The notes under the pieces were generated by a model. It ran no database searches. It saw nothing but the letters and a program-made list of their open reading frames with translations, and was not told the DNA's origin. Below are positions 49,706-60,100 of a stretch of DNA of 64,000 nucleotides, piece after piece (positions within the stretch are counted from its first letter, which is position 1; the number at the start of each line of letters is the position of its first letter). The position numbers were made by a program, and so were the translations under genes. The stretch is from Arctopsyche grandis. Lineage: Eukaryota; Arthropoda; Insecta; Trichoptera; Hydropsychidae. The stretch is from positions 19,871,001 through 19,935,000 of the forward strand of contig NC_135362.1 of assembly GCF_051622035.1 (NCBI RefSeq), given 5' to 3'.

Positions 49706-49710
49706 GAAAG

Positions 49711-49783
49711 CATCCCTGGTGGGGATCGAACCCACGACCTTTGGATTAGAAGTCCAACGCGCTATCCTCTGCGCCACAGGGAC
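49711..49783 (-). tRNA. tRNA-Arg (anticodon TCT), second copy
   Basis: Read on the minus strand this is base-for-base identical over 73 nt to the plus-strand tRNA at 3737-3809, with all four stems intact, anticodon TCT and A/B boxes preserved. The flanks are unrelated, so it is not part of a recent large duplication. Upstream on the coding strand a TTTATAAC string lies within 10 bases of the 5' end, TATA-like; insect tRNA genes can depend on such AT-rich leaders (inference). Probably functional. Confidence 0.97.
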
Positions 49784-51290
49784 TGTTATAAATGGCTCTC
49801 AAATTAACGTTCGCGAGTTCTCAAACGCCAACTACATACAATATGCAAATGCAAATATGTACACACATATGGAATGTTTATTGACGATTACTTATTTGAA
49901 CGGTTGACATCTGCACGAACGCACCTTTATGATATTATACTATAAATTCGATAATATTTGATTGGTAAATATTGTATGTATGAAGTATTCTGCATGCGTT
50001 CATATCGCACGTAAATAAATACTGTCGTGTATTTATCATATTATGTATGTATGTACACATATACGGACGTGTTTATATATGTATGCACGTAAAAACGAGC
50101 ACATATGGCAGTTTTGGAGAGACGTATACAAGTGATTCGTAATAATGAATGCTGGACGCGTCGTTGACCCACAAAAAGCAGTTAAATAAAGAAGAAATGT
50201 CCGCAAAACTGATTCTTTTATCGATCGTCGTATTATACTATGCCAGTGTGGCTCGATGGGGAAACATAATGCTTAATTTATTCTATATAATAGCAGTTTC
50301 ATAAAGATGAAAAAAAGAACATCGTACGCGGATATAATAAAGCGATATTTATACATAAAGATAAAGAGCAAACCGCAAACATTCATTAGAATGATATAAA
50401 TGTGTGTATTTTGTAAATACATACATATACTTTATTATATACAGATGGGGCTAGAGCCATTTTTGATTTTAATTGTTTTGTATGTTTTAAAATTTTTACA
50501 TTGATATTATTAGTTTTTGAAAAAACCCTCGACTTGGAATTAATGAAAATAATTTTAGTTCGGAATTCAATCTACAAATATTGTAGGTATTTCACTACGA
50601 TTACAAACAATCATCTTCTTCTTACCAAGCTGTAAAATATGATTTATATAAATATTGACATACTTTATTAAACATAATTTGAGACGAGGGAGATCAACTG
50701 AAAGCAACGAGTGTGCACACAAGTCGGGCCGAGTGAGGTTTCAGTCGATCGCCGATGGCGTTTACATAAGATTGTACACACAAGAATACACGTGTATGGT
50801 CGGGGTCAGGCCGATGTCACGTGTTTATTTTTTGTATCCATCGATCGAATTAAAATTCAACTCAGGCTTGTCAAACGGTCGTCCGACGTGTCTTCTGTCT
50901 TGTGTTTGCCGCCCACGCACGATGCACCGATGTGCACCCACGAACTTCTCGACGACAAGATTGCTCTTGTAATGTAATAATATCCTCAGGAAAGCCGCAT
51001 GCACGTAGGGGAATCGACTTCTCCAGACTAGATTCTATGCACTCCGAAGATGATGATTTGATCGAAGGTCGGCGTAGTTTTTACTATATGTCTTTAAGTA
51101 GAAAGATTTAATTAAATAAAAATAAAATTATAATTAAAATTAAATCTGACGTTGGATTTTCGTATTGATTTCGATGAATGATTGTGGACTCATTATAGAG
51201 ATGTATAGATCAGGTTTCCCGCAAAAAACCGTTATCCTCTTTATATTGGTGAATGGGGCAGGCGCTTTTGTAATATTTGCTACCTGGTGT
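49784..51290. other. No gene; unique DNA
   Basis: AT-rich to about 50690, then a balanced stretch (50690-51070) with overlapping plus frames up to 105 codons in different phases and no domain. Regulatory potential only. No repeats recognised apart from TATGTATGTATGTACAC near 50041. Confidence 0.45.
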
Positions 51291-51350
51291 ACTAGGTATT
51301 GCCTTTTTGTATGTAGTATCTTCATACAAAAAGGCAATACCTGATACATT
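51286..51350. ncRNA. pre-miRNA-like hairpin
   Basis: A perfect 20-bp stem (AGGTATTGCCTTTTTGTATG at 51294-51313 against 51323-51342) has a 9-nt loop, TAGTATCTT. Beyond it the pairing continues for about 8 more positions with one C-A mismatch and a few G-T pairs, giving a 65-nt hairpin of precursor-microRNA size. No match to a microRNA seed I know, and transcription is unproven. A MITE core or processed inverted repeat is equally possible. Confidence 0.4.
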
Positions 51351-51714
51351 TGTCAATAAACAGGCCATGTATTGTTCCACTTTTCGATGAAGATTTTACA
51401 AATGGAATATGGACATCTAATCATTTAATTTTATTATCCGTTCCAATATTTGGACTATTCTTGTGCTGAGCAAGAAAGGCGAACTATTGAATACCCACAA
51501 ATATTTCATTTAAGCTTTTCGCTTGGATATTTATTTAAGAATACTTGGGATAGATGGCAAAGTTGATGGACCCAAGGGGTTCGATAATTATACAGTAGTA
51601 CGGAAATATGTACATCAAATAAGATAATTAAAAGAAAAAAATCAAATCAAAATAAACGAAAATAAAATAAACAAGAGAAAATACAAACGATAAACTTAAA
51701 AGGGAAGAACTAGA

Positions 51715-52065
51715 AAAACTCATTTATTTTAAGGAAATCATCAAGTTTATTTTTTAAAAGGTTTAAATTACTAGAAGCCATAGATTCATTGGATAGACTA
51801 TTCCAAAATTTATTTATTTATTTTGTTGGGAAAATTAACAGTTTATTAAATTACATTTAACCACTCTATTTGAAAATAGGGATTCTCTAATTATTTTATT
51901 GTAAATATCTCTTTGGAGTCTGAGAGAAAGAGATGAGAGTAGTTGTTAAACATAAGGAGTTTTATCGGCAATTGTAATCGTTATTTATAATTTTATGGAC
52001 ATCAAATAGATCAACTCTCATTCTTGCAGTCTCCGATATGATATGATAGGATATGAATATATGTA
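51715..52065 (-). pseudogene. LINE ORF2 C-terminal fragment, degenerate
   Basis: Minus-strand pieces in different frames read RMRVDLFDVHKIINN, then LQRDIYNKIIRESLFSNRVV, then FWNSLSNESMASSNLNLLKN and KLDDFLKINEF. This follows the CR1-type order 'rGDLieVyKi.n ... rvvnlWNsLp..v....sln.fK..lD.f'. Frameshifts and an insertion between RVV and FWNSL break it. The 3' flank (about 51600-51715) is A-rich. Dead copy. Confidence 0.75.
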
Positions 52066-53450
52066 TATTTGAAAGATGAATAAAACTATCATCAGCGAAA
52101 GCTTAGCACATCAATAGATTAACGGTCAAATAAAAAAAACATATAATCTTAAAAAATAAAAAGAATGCATCTCCAAGCCTAGATTGCAAATAAAAATTGG
52201 AAGACTGAAAGGTAGTTGCGATTTGTATTCGAGAAAAATGAAGGTCCTAACGATTTCGCATATTTATGTACCTACATCAAGATTGCTTGATTTAATTATA
52301 ACATATTTTGGATGAAAAAAATGTATTTTTTCTTTTGGACGATAAATTTTAAGACACGATTTGGACAAATATAAAATAAGGAATGCAATGAAAAATATTG
52401 TCGTACTAAATTGATGGGTTGGAAAGGACGACGAGAGCGTTCAACAAATGACATGTTCGCGTCGACACGAAACTAATTAAAAACGCGTTTCGCAAAGGTT
52501 AATTAATCAGTGACAGGGACGCGTTTTTTTCCCTCGCCGTCCAAAGTAAATTTTGCCGTGCAAATTTATCTCTCCGCACAATTAAAAAGGGTATCACACG
52601 AGAAATTAATTCCGAGACGGACCGCAACAGTAAAAAGTCTACATAGAGCAAGCGAGCGCTCCGCTTTCACGTGTGCAATTGTCACGGAGCACAGGGGACG
52701 TTTTTGTATGCAATTTAATTAACGGAGGGGGGGGGGGGCGGGAGGGAGAAGTGTTATGTCTCGTCCCCATCCTCCACCCCGTCCCGGTCCTTTCCCGCTG
52801 TCTCCCGCATTATTCGCGGATGTACATCTCTTCCAGCCCCCGCTCCCCCTATTCCGGGTTTTCTCCGTGTTCAACGGGGCTGAATGTGGAAGAAACAATG
52901 GCTCGTTTTTAGCAAGTTTTAGCGAGGCCGAGCGCTAGATTACGTGACGTAACGAATGCGCGATGCACCTTTGTTCGGCGTCCCAATGTGTAGTTGTTGT
53001 TAATGCACCCCCGTCGACATGCATTTAATTCAACGCTCTTATCTTTCGGGAGGGCTTACATTACCCCCTGAATTTACGTTCGCCGATCTCTATGGGTACG
53101 CGCTTTGCTATTCTCTATTCTAGATAACTACATACATATGTAGGTGGTAGGCGGAAAAATACGAGATTGATCTTACTATTCATAATGAGCATACTACATA
53201 TTACATGCTATTTGAAATCGGAGCATTGCTAATCATTCGCCCCAATGGTGTGTGGCGAACGAGCCATTTGTACATGCTGGTTTGTTCGCCGAGCGTGTGT
53301 AATCTCAACATTTACTACAAAGAAGGGCTGCAGAGTACAGTTTGACAGTCATCGATGGTATATTTGCAAGATTGGACGATGGCGATGATGATGTAATGTC
53401 GGGACCTTTCTGGTTGAATCGCGTGAAGCAGCAGTAATATTGAGGCATAA
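52066..53450. other. GC-richer island at about 52430-53100
   Basis: Balanced to GC-rich with a 12-G run at 52727-52738 and C/T-rich stretches after it. Three overlapping plus frames of 60-79 codons lack domains and are rich in Pro/Ser/Arg by composition. Candidate regulatory island. Confidence 0.4.
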
Positions 53451-53454
53451 TGAA

Positions 53455-53619
53455 ATATATTAGGGCGCCGCTCGATGCCCCAAAGACGCTTTAAAATTTA
53501 AATCTAGAGCGCCAAAAGCCATACAAAATTTTAGATTAGAACGCCAAAGGCGAAACTTTTTTCTGAGGGTGTTTAGAAATAATTGCCCGAGGGCGTCATT
53601 GAGTGTAAGGCTGGCACTG
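53455..53619 (-). mobile_element. hAT-like terminal fragment
   Basis: Read from the minus strand it starts CAGTGCCAGCCTTACACTCA and continues with GACGCCCTCGGGC, then GGCGTTCTAATCTAAAATTT and GGCGCTCTAGATTTAAATTT, a pair of diverged internal repeats. A CAGTG start with GGCGC-type subterminal repeats suits hAT ends. The opposite end is not found, so this is partial. Confidence 0.45.
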
Positions 53620-55080
53620 CTTATTATATTATATTTTCGATGCGTCCATTTCTAAAACGATCATTGCTCTATTTATATATGTGTTTAGAGGCACGGTGAA
53701 AAGGGAAAAACAAGCGGGTGCTCCTCTCCTCCACCTATCTCTGGCAAAAATGTTTGTGTATTTAGCGAGGAAAAGTATTGAAAAGTAAATGAGTCGAGGA
53801 AAAAGGAACGAAGGCTTAATACGGGTCTTTAGTTCCGATCCCCATTACAACGTCATGTCTGCGAAGCTAATAGTTATTGCCGGGGAATAACTATTATCTT
53901 TATTGCTTATGGCTATTTCTTGCCCTCGACGCGGGCGTATTATGTAGTGGAAATATATGTTTGGACGGAGCGAGCTGCGAGGGAATGCGTAGCTTTTTCG
54001 CCGAAAAGCTTATTAATTTCACTCTCGGTTGACAATAAGTAATGATGTTCCCCTGTATCGATTAATTTCAATTGCGGCTGCTGCGTAGACTTGAATATTA
54101 CCCGGAGACTGAGAGGAGGGGGTTAAAATCACCCCTGTTTCGAACAGCATCGCTGCTAGTTTTCCCGGAAAAACAAACGCCAAACATGCTTAAATTTTAT
54201 TAATTTTATCTCATTCTAGTACAACATTATATGTATTCCAAAGAAATAGACACTCTTACTAATATTGTATCACATATGGGTTTCTCGGAAAGTATAAATT
54301 ATGTATACATGTATTCTATTCAATAAATTAAATTGGTAAATTTGTATTAATCTATTCAAAATTCACTGGTTGTGAAATTTTTCAGCACTGCAAATAAAAT
54401 TATGTCAAATTCTCTTTATAATAGTTTGTAATCATTTTTTTCCTATAATTTTAACGAATGAAATTCAAAATCCATATAAATATGTTGAGATGTACACATA
54501 TTTTGTCATAATTTTTTATTTTTATTATGATACTGTGTCATTATTATGATTACATTGATTTTTGATATTTGGGATAGATAAAAGCAAAAATGCTTACTTA
54601 GTATCTTTGTGTCACATTTAAAGATTTTATACAATTATATTTATTTCAAAAACTGTATAATAATGTGAGAGGAATATTTTAATGAAAAAAACGGCAAAAA
54701 ACGTATTTTAACTGCTACATTTCTCACAAATACGTACATCCATATATACATAAGTCCTCACATACATGTACATGTGTATGGATGCAGATTTATTATTTCA
54801 ATATTTTAAAACGTTAAAACGTATAAAAAATTTTACAACATTTATAAAATAGCCTTTATTGCAAAATGAACGTCATATAATATAATATGTATGTACATTC
54901 AACAGGTTTCTACTATTTTGAAAAGTCACGGGTGTATAATATTTCCGTACTTTTAAAAACGAATATTTGTCGTTAACACCACATAGGCATATGAAACTGT
55001 TAAATTGACATTTTTGTGCATCTTGTTCTCAAGTAGAAATTCTATGTGTCTTTGAATGCATCAAATATTAATTTGGTTCC
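53620..55080. other. No gene seen
   Basis: Balanced composition to about 54180 (single-copy looking), then AT-rich to 55080 with TACATGTACATGTG near 54760. No frame longer than about 60 codons and no RNA gene. Confidence 0.5.
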
Positions 55081-55590
55081 TTGTTCTTAGGTGACCGTTG
55101 GCATCGACCCCACACTCCCTCATCTCCCTCCAACTATAGTAAATCCTTCATAGCGTTGCGGTTTTCAGCTATAGAGGGTTCGGGGTACATCTGCTGTGGT
55201 TTTAATAGCCCTTTAACCCACCCATTCAGCCTCCTGCCTCCCTCCCTCATCTGCCTCCCACTCCTATCCCGCCTTCACGCTAATCCCCTGGATATTAAGT
55301 CACTTCAAACATAGCAAATTAGGTATTGCTGGCCATCAGAGTCTGCTCCACCCCCTGCTCGTAGCCTCGGTGGTAGTACCTACCCCAATCCCAAACTGTG
55401 CAAGTTCTACTACGGTCACTATCAAAATAGTTATTATCCTCGAGGCTTTTGATTCCGACAGCCTGCGGTCAACAACTAGCCCGCAACTGACCCGGCCGTC
55501 GCTCTTGGACCGCTTATCCTCCACCCCTGTACCTCCATAACGGTCGCTGATTAACTCTTGTGTCAATATCAGATCGGCTTCTAAATTTGA
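55081..55590. other. Compositionally distinct C-rich block
   Basis: A sharp switch from AT-rich DNA to a pyrimidine-rich, CT/CCT-rich block that ends as sharply. The minus strand is open for 76 codons (55336-55566) and resembles coding sequence in composition, and the plus strand for 77 codons (55081-55314), but neither shows a recognised domain. Sharp borders suggest an inserted element or an exon of unknown type. I cannot assign it. Confidence 0.35.
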
Positions 55591-55679
55591 CCAGCATGCA
55601 TCGTTGAAAAATATGCATTATTTCGGATTTACTATCTACATACATTAAATGGGAATTTGTCTAATTTTTATATACCGAA

Positions 55680-55845
55680 AAATACTTTAAAGGACATGTT
55701 TACCAGTTCAAATCCCGGTCAAAAGAGAAAAAAATGATTATTCCGTATAATTAAGAGTATGGTTATCATTATTGGTACGATCTGGAAGATTATGAAACGC
55801 AGATCGATCATCTTCTGTCAGTTTTTCAATTTATTTTTCGTCAAT
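55680..55845 (+). mobile_element. Degenerate tRNA-derived SINE
   Basis: A B-box-like string (AGTTCAAATCCCGGTC) is followed by ATTATTCCGTATAAT and CAGATCGATCATCTTCTGTC with AGTTTTTCAATTTAT, in the same order as the SINE at 19021 (AAATATTTTATTCCGAGTAT, TCGATCGTTTCTTATCAG, AGTTTGCCAATTTTATC). Head and tail are lost. Confidence 0.5.
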
Positions 55846-55980
55846 AATTATTATTAACATGGAGATAAAGCCGTTCTCAATGCAAATATTACGAATGTTT
55901 GAAATGGTTAAGTAAAATGTGTTTTAAAAATCTTCAAAGATATTGATATATGTACATACATATCAATTGATATTGATATA

Positions 55981-56333
55981 CATACGGGTCTACCCAACGG
56001 GATCGAATGTGAAATGCACGAAAAACCAAATATCGGAAGGCAAAGATCGAAAATCGAAAGATCTTAAGTCGAAAGATCAAAAAGAAAAGGTGCATGGTAA
56101 ACGGTACATACTCACGTACATACATACTGCGCGCGTACATTAATACGGGAGGAAAAGCCTGTTCCTCTTGTTCCTGTTGTATCCTGCTCGCGCAAATTAA
56201 GTGAGTATGCACCGTTTACCATGCACCCTTTTTTTGATCTTTCGACTTAAGATCTTTCGATTTTCGATCTTTGCCTTCCGATATTTGGTTTTTCGTGCAT
56301 TTCACATTCGATCCCGTGAGGTGCACCCGTATG
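55981..56333. mobile_element. Foldback element with about 133-bp inverted arms
   Basis: Left arm 55981-56115 and right arm 56201-56333 are nearly identical in inverted orientation, from CATACGGGT at the tips through ACGGGATCGAATGTGAAATG and AAATATCGGAAGGCAAAGAT to TGCATGGTAAACGGT near the centre. The 85-nt spacer holds ATTAATACGGGAGGAAAAGC. Differences are small (TCTACCCA against TGCACCTC near the tip, and a few bases in an A/T run), so it is young or gene-converted. Long arms with little in between fit a foldback or MITE-like DNA transposon. The target duplication is not resolved. Frames on either strand (92 and 61 codons) are mirror images of the arms, not genes. Confidence 0.85.
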
Positions 56334-57300
56334 TAGACGATATAAATCTTAACATGGTATTTAAATTTATCATCATTCTTTTGTGAATTTTCTTAAGCAC
56401 GATCGAATGAATGAAATATTATGTAAATACATATATTGAATGATTGGATATGTATAATATGATATGCTTACGTATGCGTAGTGAAGTATAAACACTGTAC
56501 GATTCGAATACGCGTAACAAATTACACAAAGCGTACCAAGCAAAATTGTATAAATTATTAATTGTGTTTCAAAGATGAATTAAATATTGAATGTCACATC
56601 TCAGACGTCCTTCAGTTTAATCCGCGACTATGAAATAATACAGAACCACACCTACGCGATTGTGTCACTCGACCGTTACGATACGTTACATTTAGTTGGG
56701 CTAGGTCGATAAGGGTCACCTCTCAAATCCACCCGTGGCTTAGATATTATTAGGCGTTTATTGGTACACCTCTATACCTATGGACCAGGTCAAAAAAAAT
56801 AGCCAGACATACAGAGATGTTTTCATGACTACTGTGTATGTAAATATGTATGTATATATGTACTTACATACATATGTGAGTACTCAATTCTGTGGTTAGA
56901 AATGTAGAATTTTTCTATATAAAAATCCCGAAGCGAGTCAGTTGGGTATAACAATATATGTATGTATTATATATGTATTATGCAATTTGGAATGTGTATT
57001 TTTTATTTTGTTTGACTTTCAACTTTTATTTTGTTTGGACTTTTTATGGATTAGATTTTTAACTGCTGTAATTGTAAATTTATCATTTCATTTTCATCTT
57101 CATTTGTCTTAAGTGATTTTTAGTAATATATTTGAACTGCTTCATTTAATCATTCCAGGGCCCAGGCTACTCTAGGGGCCCCGTATCGGGATATACGAAT
57201 AACCGATATTGATATGTACATACATATGTATTCCAACTGTCTGTTTCAGCATTCTGTGAATAAACATATTATGTATAACACTATTATTATCATTCATCAT
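56334..57300. other. No gene; simple tracts and a hAT-like end
   Basis: TATGTATGTATATATGTACT tracts near 56845 and 57210. CAGGGCCCAGGCTACTCTAG followed by GGGCCCC at about 57157 resembles a hAT-type terminus, but its partner was not seen. Otherwise AT-rich DNA. Confidence 0.45.
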
Positions 57301-57545
57301 TTACTGCTGGATGAAGGCTTTTCCAAAACGCTTCCATTCGTCTCTGTTTTGAGCAACTCTCATTCTTCATTCATTCGCCCATCTCCCCTGTTGCCTTCCT
57401 TGCACCGTTTTACACTTTTTCGGGTAACATTCGAGCACTTCTTTCGTCCATCTATCGTCCGTTCTACTAGTTACGTGACCCACCCATTGCCATTTCAATT
57501 TCTTTACTCTCACCATTACATTAACCACCCTTGTCATATTTCTAA
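57301..57545 (-). pseudogene. LINE C-terminal fragment with in-frame stop
   Basis: The minus strand reads VKKLKWQWVGHVTSRTDDRW, then TKEVLECYPKKCKTVQGRQQ and GRWANE, a TGA at 57367-57369, and RMRVAQNRDEWKRFGKAFIQ ending in Q and TAA at 57301-57303. This is the highly recognisable C-terminus of a common insect endonuclease-reverse transcriptase LINE ('lkw.WaGHv.r..d.rW...vl.w.p......grp..RW.d.....a.dr..wk.l.eafiqq'). The family differs from the CR1-like fragments elsewhere here. One stop codon and loss of everything upstream make it dead. Confidence 0.9.
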
Positions 57546-57806
57546 CCCAAGTATTCCGTTTTCATATACATAGAATATCGAGATTTGTATAATATCGTCA
57601 AATTATAATACTTCATTTTATAAAAAATAATATAAAACACTTAATTGCGTTAAAACACTTAACTGTGGTACGGATTTGTAAAGATTTTGTCGGTGATGTA
57701 TTTTTAGGAATTTGAGATAATTTTTTTTCGTAGGAATGTTTGCGTTTCCAAATGATACAAAGGAATTATTAAAAAAGAAACGGCAATCCTTTTTACTTTA
57801 CTTATA

Positions 57807-57870
57807 CAGTAATCCCCGCTTTTTGGGAGGGTTGCGTGTCGTAGATTTGTCGCGCTAAAAACATTTCAAA
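57807..57870 (+). mobile_element. pogo-like terminal fragment
   Basis: TA followed by CAGTAATCCCCGCTTTTTGG and then GGTTGCGTGTC. CAGT with a CCCCGCTTTT string is typical of one type of pogo/Tigger end. A GGGGGTTGCGTGTC string also occurs at about 373-388. The opposite end was not found. Confidence 0.45.
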
Positions 57871-58048
57871 TGCTTTGAGCGAATCGAAATCCTTTTTTCT
57901 ACATCTCAATGCATTGCTATAGTCTAAATCAATGATATCTTCGTTACAATGTTAAATTTTGCCTCTGAAAATTTTGAATATTTTTTTCTAAATCGTGAAA
58001 GGAAATTATTCCAACAATTTAATAGATATCTTATATTGGAATATTTTT

Positions 58049-59468
58049 ACTTTATCTATGTATGTAGTATTCGAACTCGAGATTTTGACTGATTCGAACT
58101 CAGAATCGATTACTGATCACGTTTTCATGATCTAGAAAAAATGTGTGTATGGCTGTGTGTGTGTCTGTGTATTTTAAGGATTTTTTCAACACCGTTAATT
58201 CTATCAAACCGAAACTTAGAATCGGTTACTGAAATTCTTATCGACACTACGTACATTTTTTTCAAATTTTTAAGTTGACCGGAAATGGTACCTCCCCTTA
58301 TAGGTGTCCTCTTTTTTTAAGTTTTTGAATACGATTTTCTCCCAATCTACTAACTGAATCGGACTGAATTTTTTTTACATGTACAAGAAATAATCATTTT
58401 TATAATTTTATATTTTTTAAATATTTTTATCTGAACCGGAAGTAGTACTTTTACTCTAGAGAATCGAGGTTTTTTATGTTTTTCTCAAAAGTCTTTTGAT
58501 TTATCGAACTGATATTTCATATCCATCAGTTTAAGCTTAATACCAAGCTATGTATAAAATTTGGTAAGCGTCTGTCAACCGGAAGTGGCAGTTTACTCTT
58601 GTTCGATTTTTCTTCCACTATTTTTTTCGACCCCTTAAACATGTGTGGTCATCACGAAAAAATTCAAGTATAATTCTTGTATCAATGTGATTAAAATAAA
58701 AAAAAATCACTAAATTTAATAAACCGGAAGTGGGATTTTTTCCTTTCCGGAAGCTTCCGGAAGGAAGGTCAAAAATGTTGTCGCCTGGATCCTGACCACA
58801 CCCCTGAACGTATTAAGCTGAAAATTTATATTTATATTCTTTATGTACTAACTTAGAGCTGATAACATTTTGGTCAGAATTCGTAAAGCGGAAGTAGTAT
58901 TTTTTTTTAAAACAATATTTAATTATTTTTTCATTATTTTATTTTGACCTTTTAAATTATTTTAATCTTCTTTATATTTATTGTGTATAATAAAGATAGT
59001 GATTTTAAGTAAAAATAAAAAATAAAATCACCAAATTTAATGAACCGGAAGTGGGATTTTCTCCTATTAGAAAGGTCAGAAATGTTGTCGCCTGGATCCT
59101 GTCCACACCCCTGAACGTATTAAGCTGAAAATTTATATTTGTATTCTTTATGTACTAACTTAGATTTGATAATGATTTGGTCAGAATTTGTAAACCGGAA
59201 ATAGTATTTTTTTTTAAAACAATATTTCATTATTTTATTTTGACCTTTTATATTATTTTTATCCTTTTGATATTTAATGTGTATAATATTTATACTGATT
59301 TTAAATAATAAAAAAAATTTGAACAAAATCTGACAACCGGAAGTAGGTTTTTTGTCTTGTGCAAGTATTTGCATATATTTGCGCTCAATTTGTATCGCTA
59401 TCATAGTTATTAGTTCAATATCGAATTTTGTTTTGTAACCTTCTTATATTCCTATACATAGATAAAGT
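58049..59468 (-). mobile_element. 1.4-kb (GT)n-family element with 14-bp TIRs, copy D
   Basis: This is the most complete copy. ACTTTATCTATGTA at 58049-58062 and its exact reverse complement at 59455-59468 form the ends. The left part holds the shared block with CATGATCTAGAAAAAATGTG, GACCGGAAATGGTACC and GGTGTCCTCTTTTT. The interior consists of seven or so diverged units opening with CCGGAAGT, including a roughly 320-bp tandem duplication (58703-59022 and 59023-59340; shared string GTTGTCGCCTGGATCCTG). No frame has a domain. The family has copies at 2952, 24030, 25009 (fragment) and 42440. Superfamily unknown; the strand follows copy C. Confidence 0.75.
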
Positions 59469-59510
59469 CATGGGTTGGTCACACCCGAATTTATTTTTAT
59501 TTATATTATA

Positions 59511-59660
59511 CCAGTGTTGTGCCCGTTGATATCAACGGGTGGTTTTGGCCCCAGCGCCCCCGACGCCCCCAGCGCCTCCGCGCCCCCGACACCTCCGGCG
59601 CGAAAGGAATTGATACACGAATTAAAATAAAGTTATATATTATATATAAATATAGTGGAA
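59511..59660 (-). mobile_element. Helitron 3' end with perfect hairpin
   Basis: Read on the minus strand: an 18-nt perfect palindrome (CCCGTTGATATCAACGGG, 59522-59539), then CACAACACTGG and a T. That is a hairpin 11 nt before CTRR with an A|T insertion point, textbook Helitron 3' anatomy. Upstream on the element is a C-rich variable stretch (GCCCCCGAC-like units, 59550-59600) and AATTGATACACGAATT, which match the sibling end at 60375. The 5' end was not located. Confidence 0.75.
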
Positions 59661-59887
59661 GGTAATTTATAGGCGCGCACGCGTTTTAATACACCGTTCA
59701 CCCTTTTGAAATGATGAATGTGTGTGTGTGTCTTCGTGAATGTGTGTACGCTCCCGCCAAGCTCATCTGACGATGACGTCACCCATCGATCGGCCTGACG
59801 TCGCTCGGCGCTCAATTATTAGGCATTTATTATTATTATTATTAAACACGCATATGTACCTATAGTATTATTAAGTACGCATATGTA
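59661..59887. other. No gene seen
   Basis: A short mixed stretch with GTGTGTGTG near 59722 and an (ATT)n run at about 59826-59843. No features recognised. Confidence 0.6.
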
Positions 59888-60100
59888 TTCTGTGCGCACA
59901 CATTAATACGGGAGGAAAAGCCTGTTACTCTTGTTCCTGTTGTATCCTGCTCGCGCAAATTAAGTGAGTATATACCGTTTACCATGCACCCTTTTTTTAT
60001 CTTTCGACTTAAGATCTTTCAATTTTCGATCTTTGCCTTCCGATATTTGCGTTTTCGGGCGTTTCACATTCGGGCCCGTCACGGAGACCGGTACCTATAA
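59888..60100 (+). mobile_element. Half of the foldback element
   Basis: Matches the spacer and right arm of 55981-56333: ATTAATACGGGAGGAAAAGC, AAATTAAGTGAGTATATACC, GTTTACCATGCACCC, TCGACTTAAGATCTTTC and TTTGCCTTCCGATATTTG, with scattered changes and a diverged tip (TTCGGGCGTTTCACATTCGG). The left arm is missing, so it is a truncated second copy 3.6 kb away. Confidence 0.8.

Noticed and set aside
55934..56386. Frames of 92 (minus) and 61 (plus) codons sharing FRLKIFRFSIFAFRYLVFRA
   Set aside because: They are the same sequence because the foldback arms mirror each other; not two related genes.
57214..57573. 119-codon plus-strand frame
   Set aside because: It is the antisense of a LINE C-terminus that reads clearly on the minus strand.
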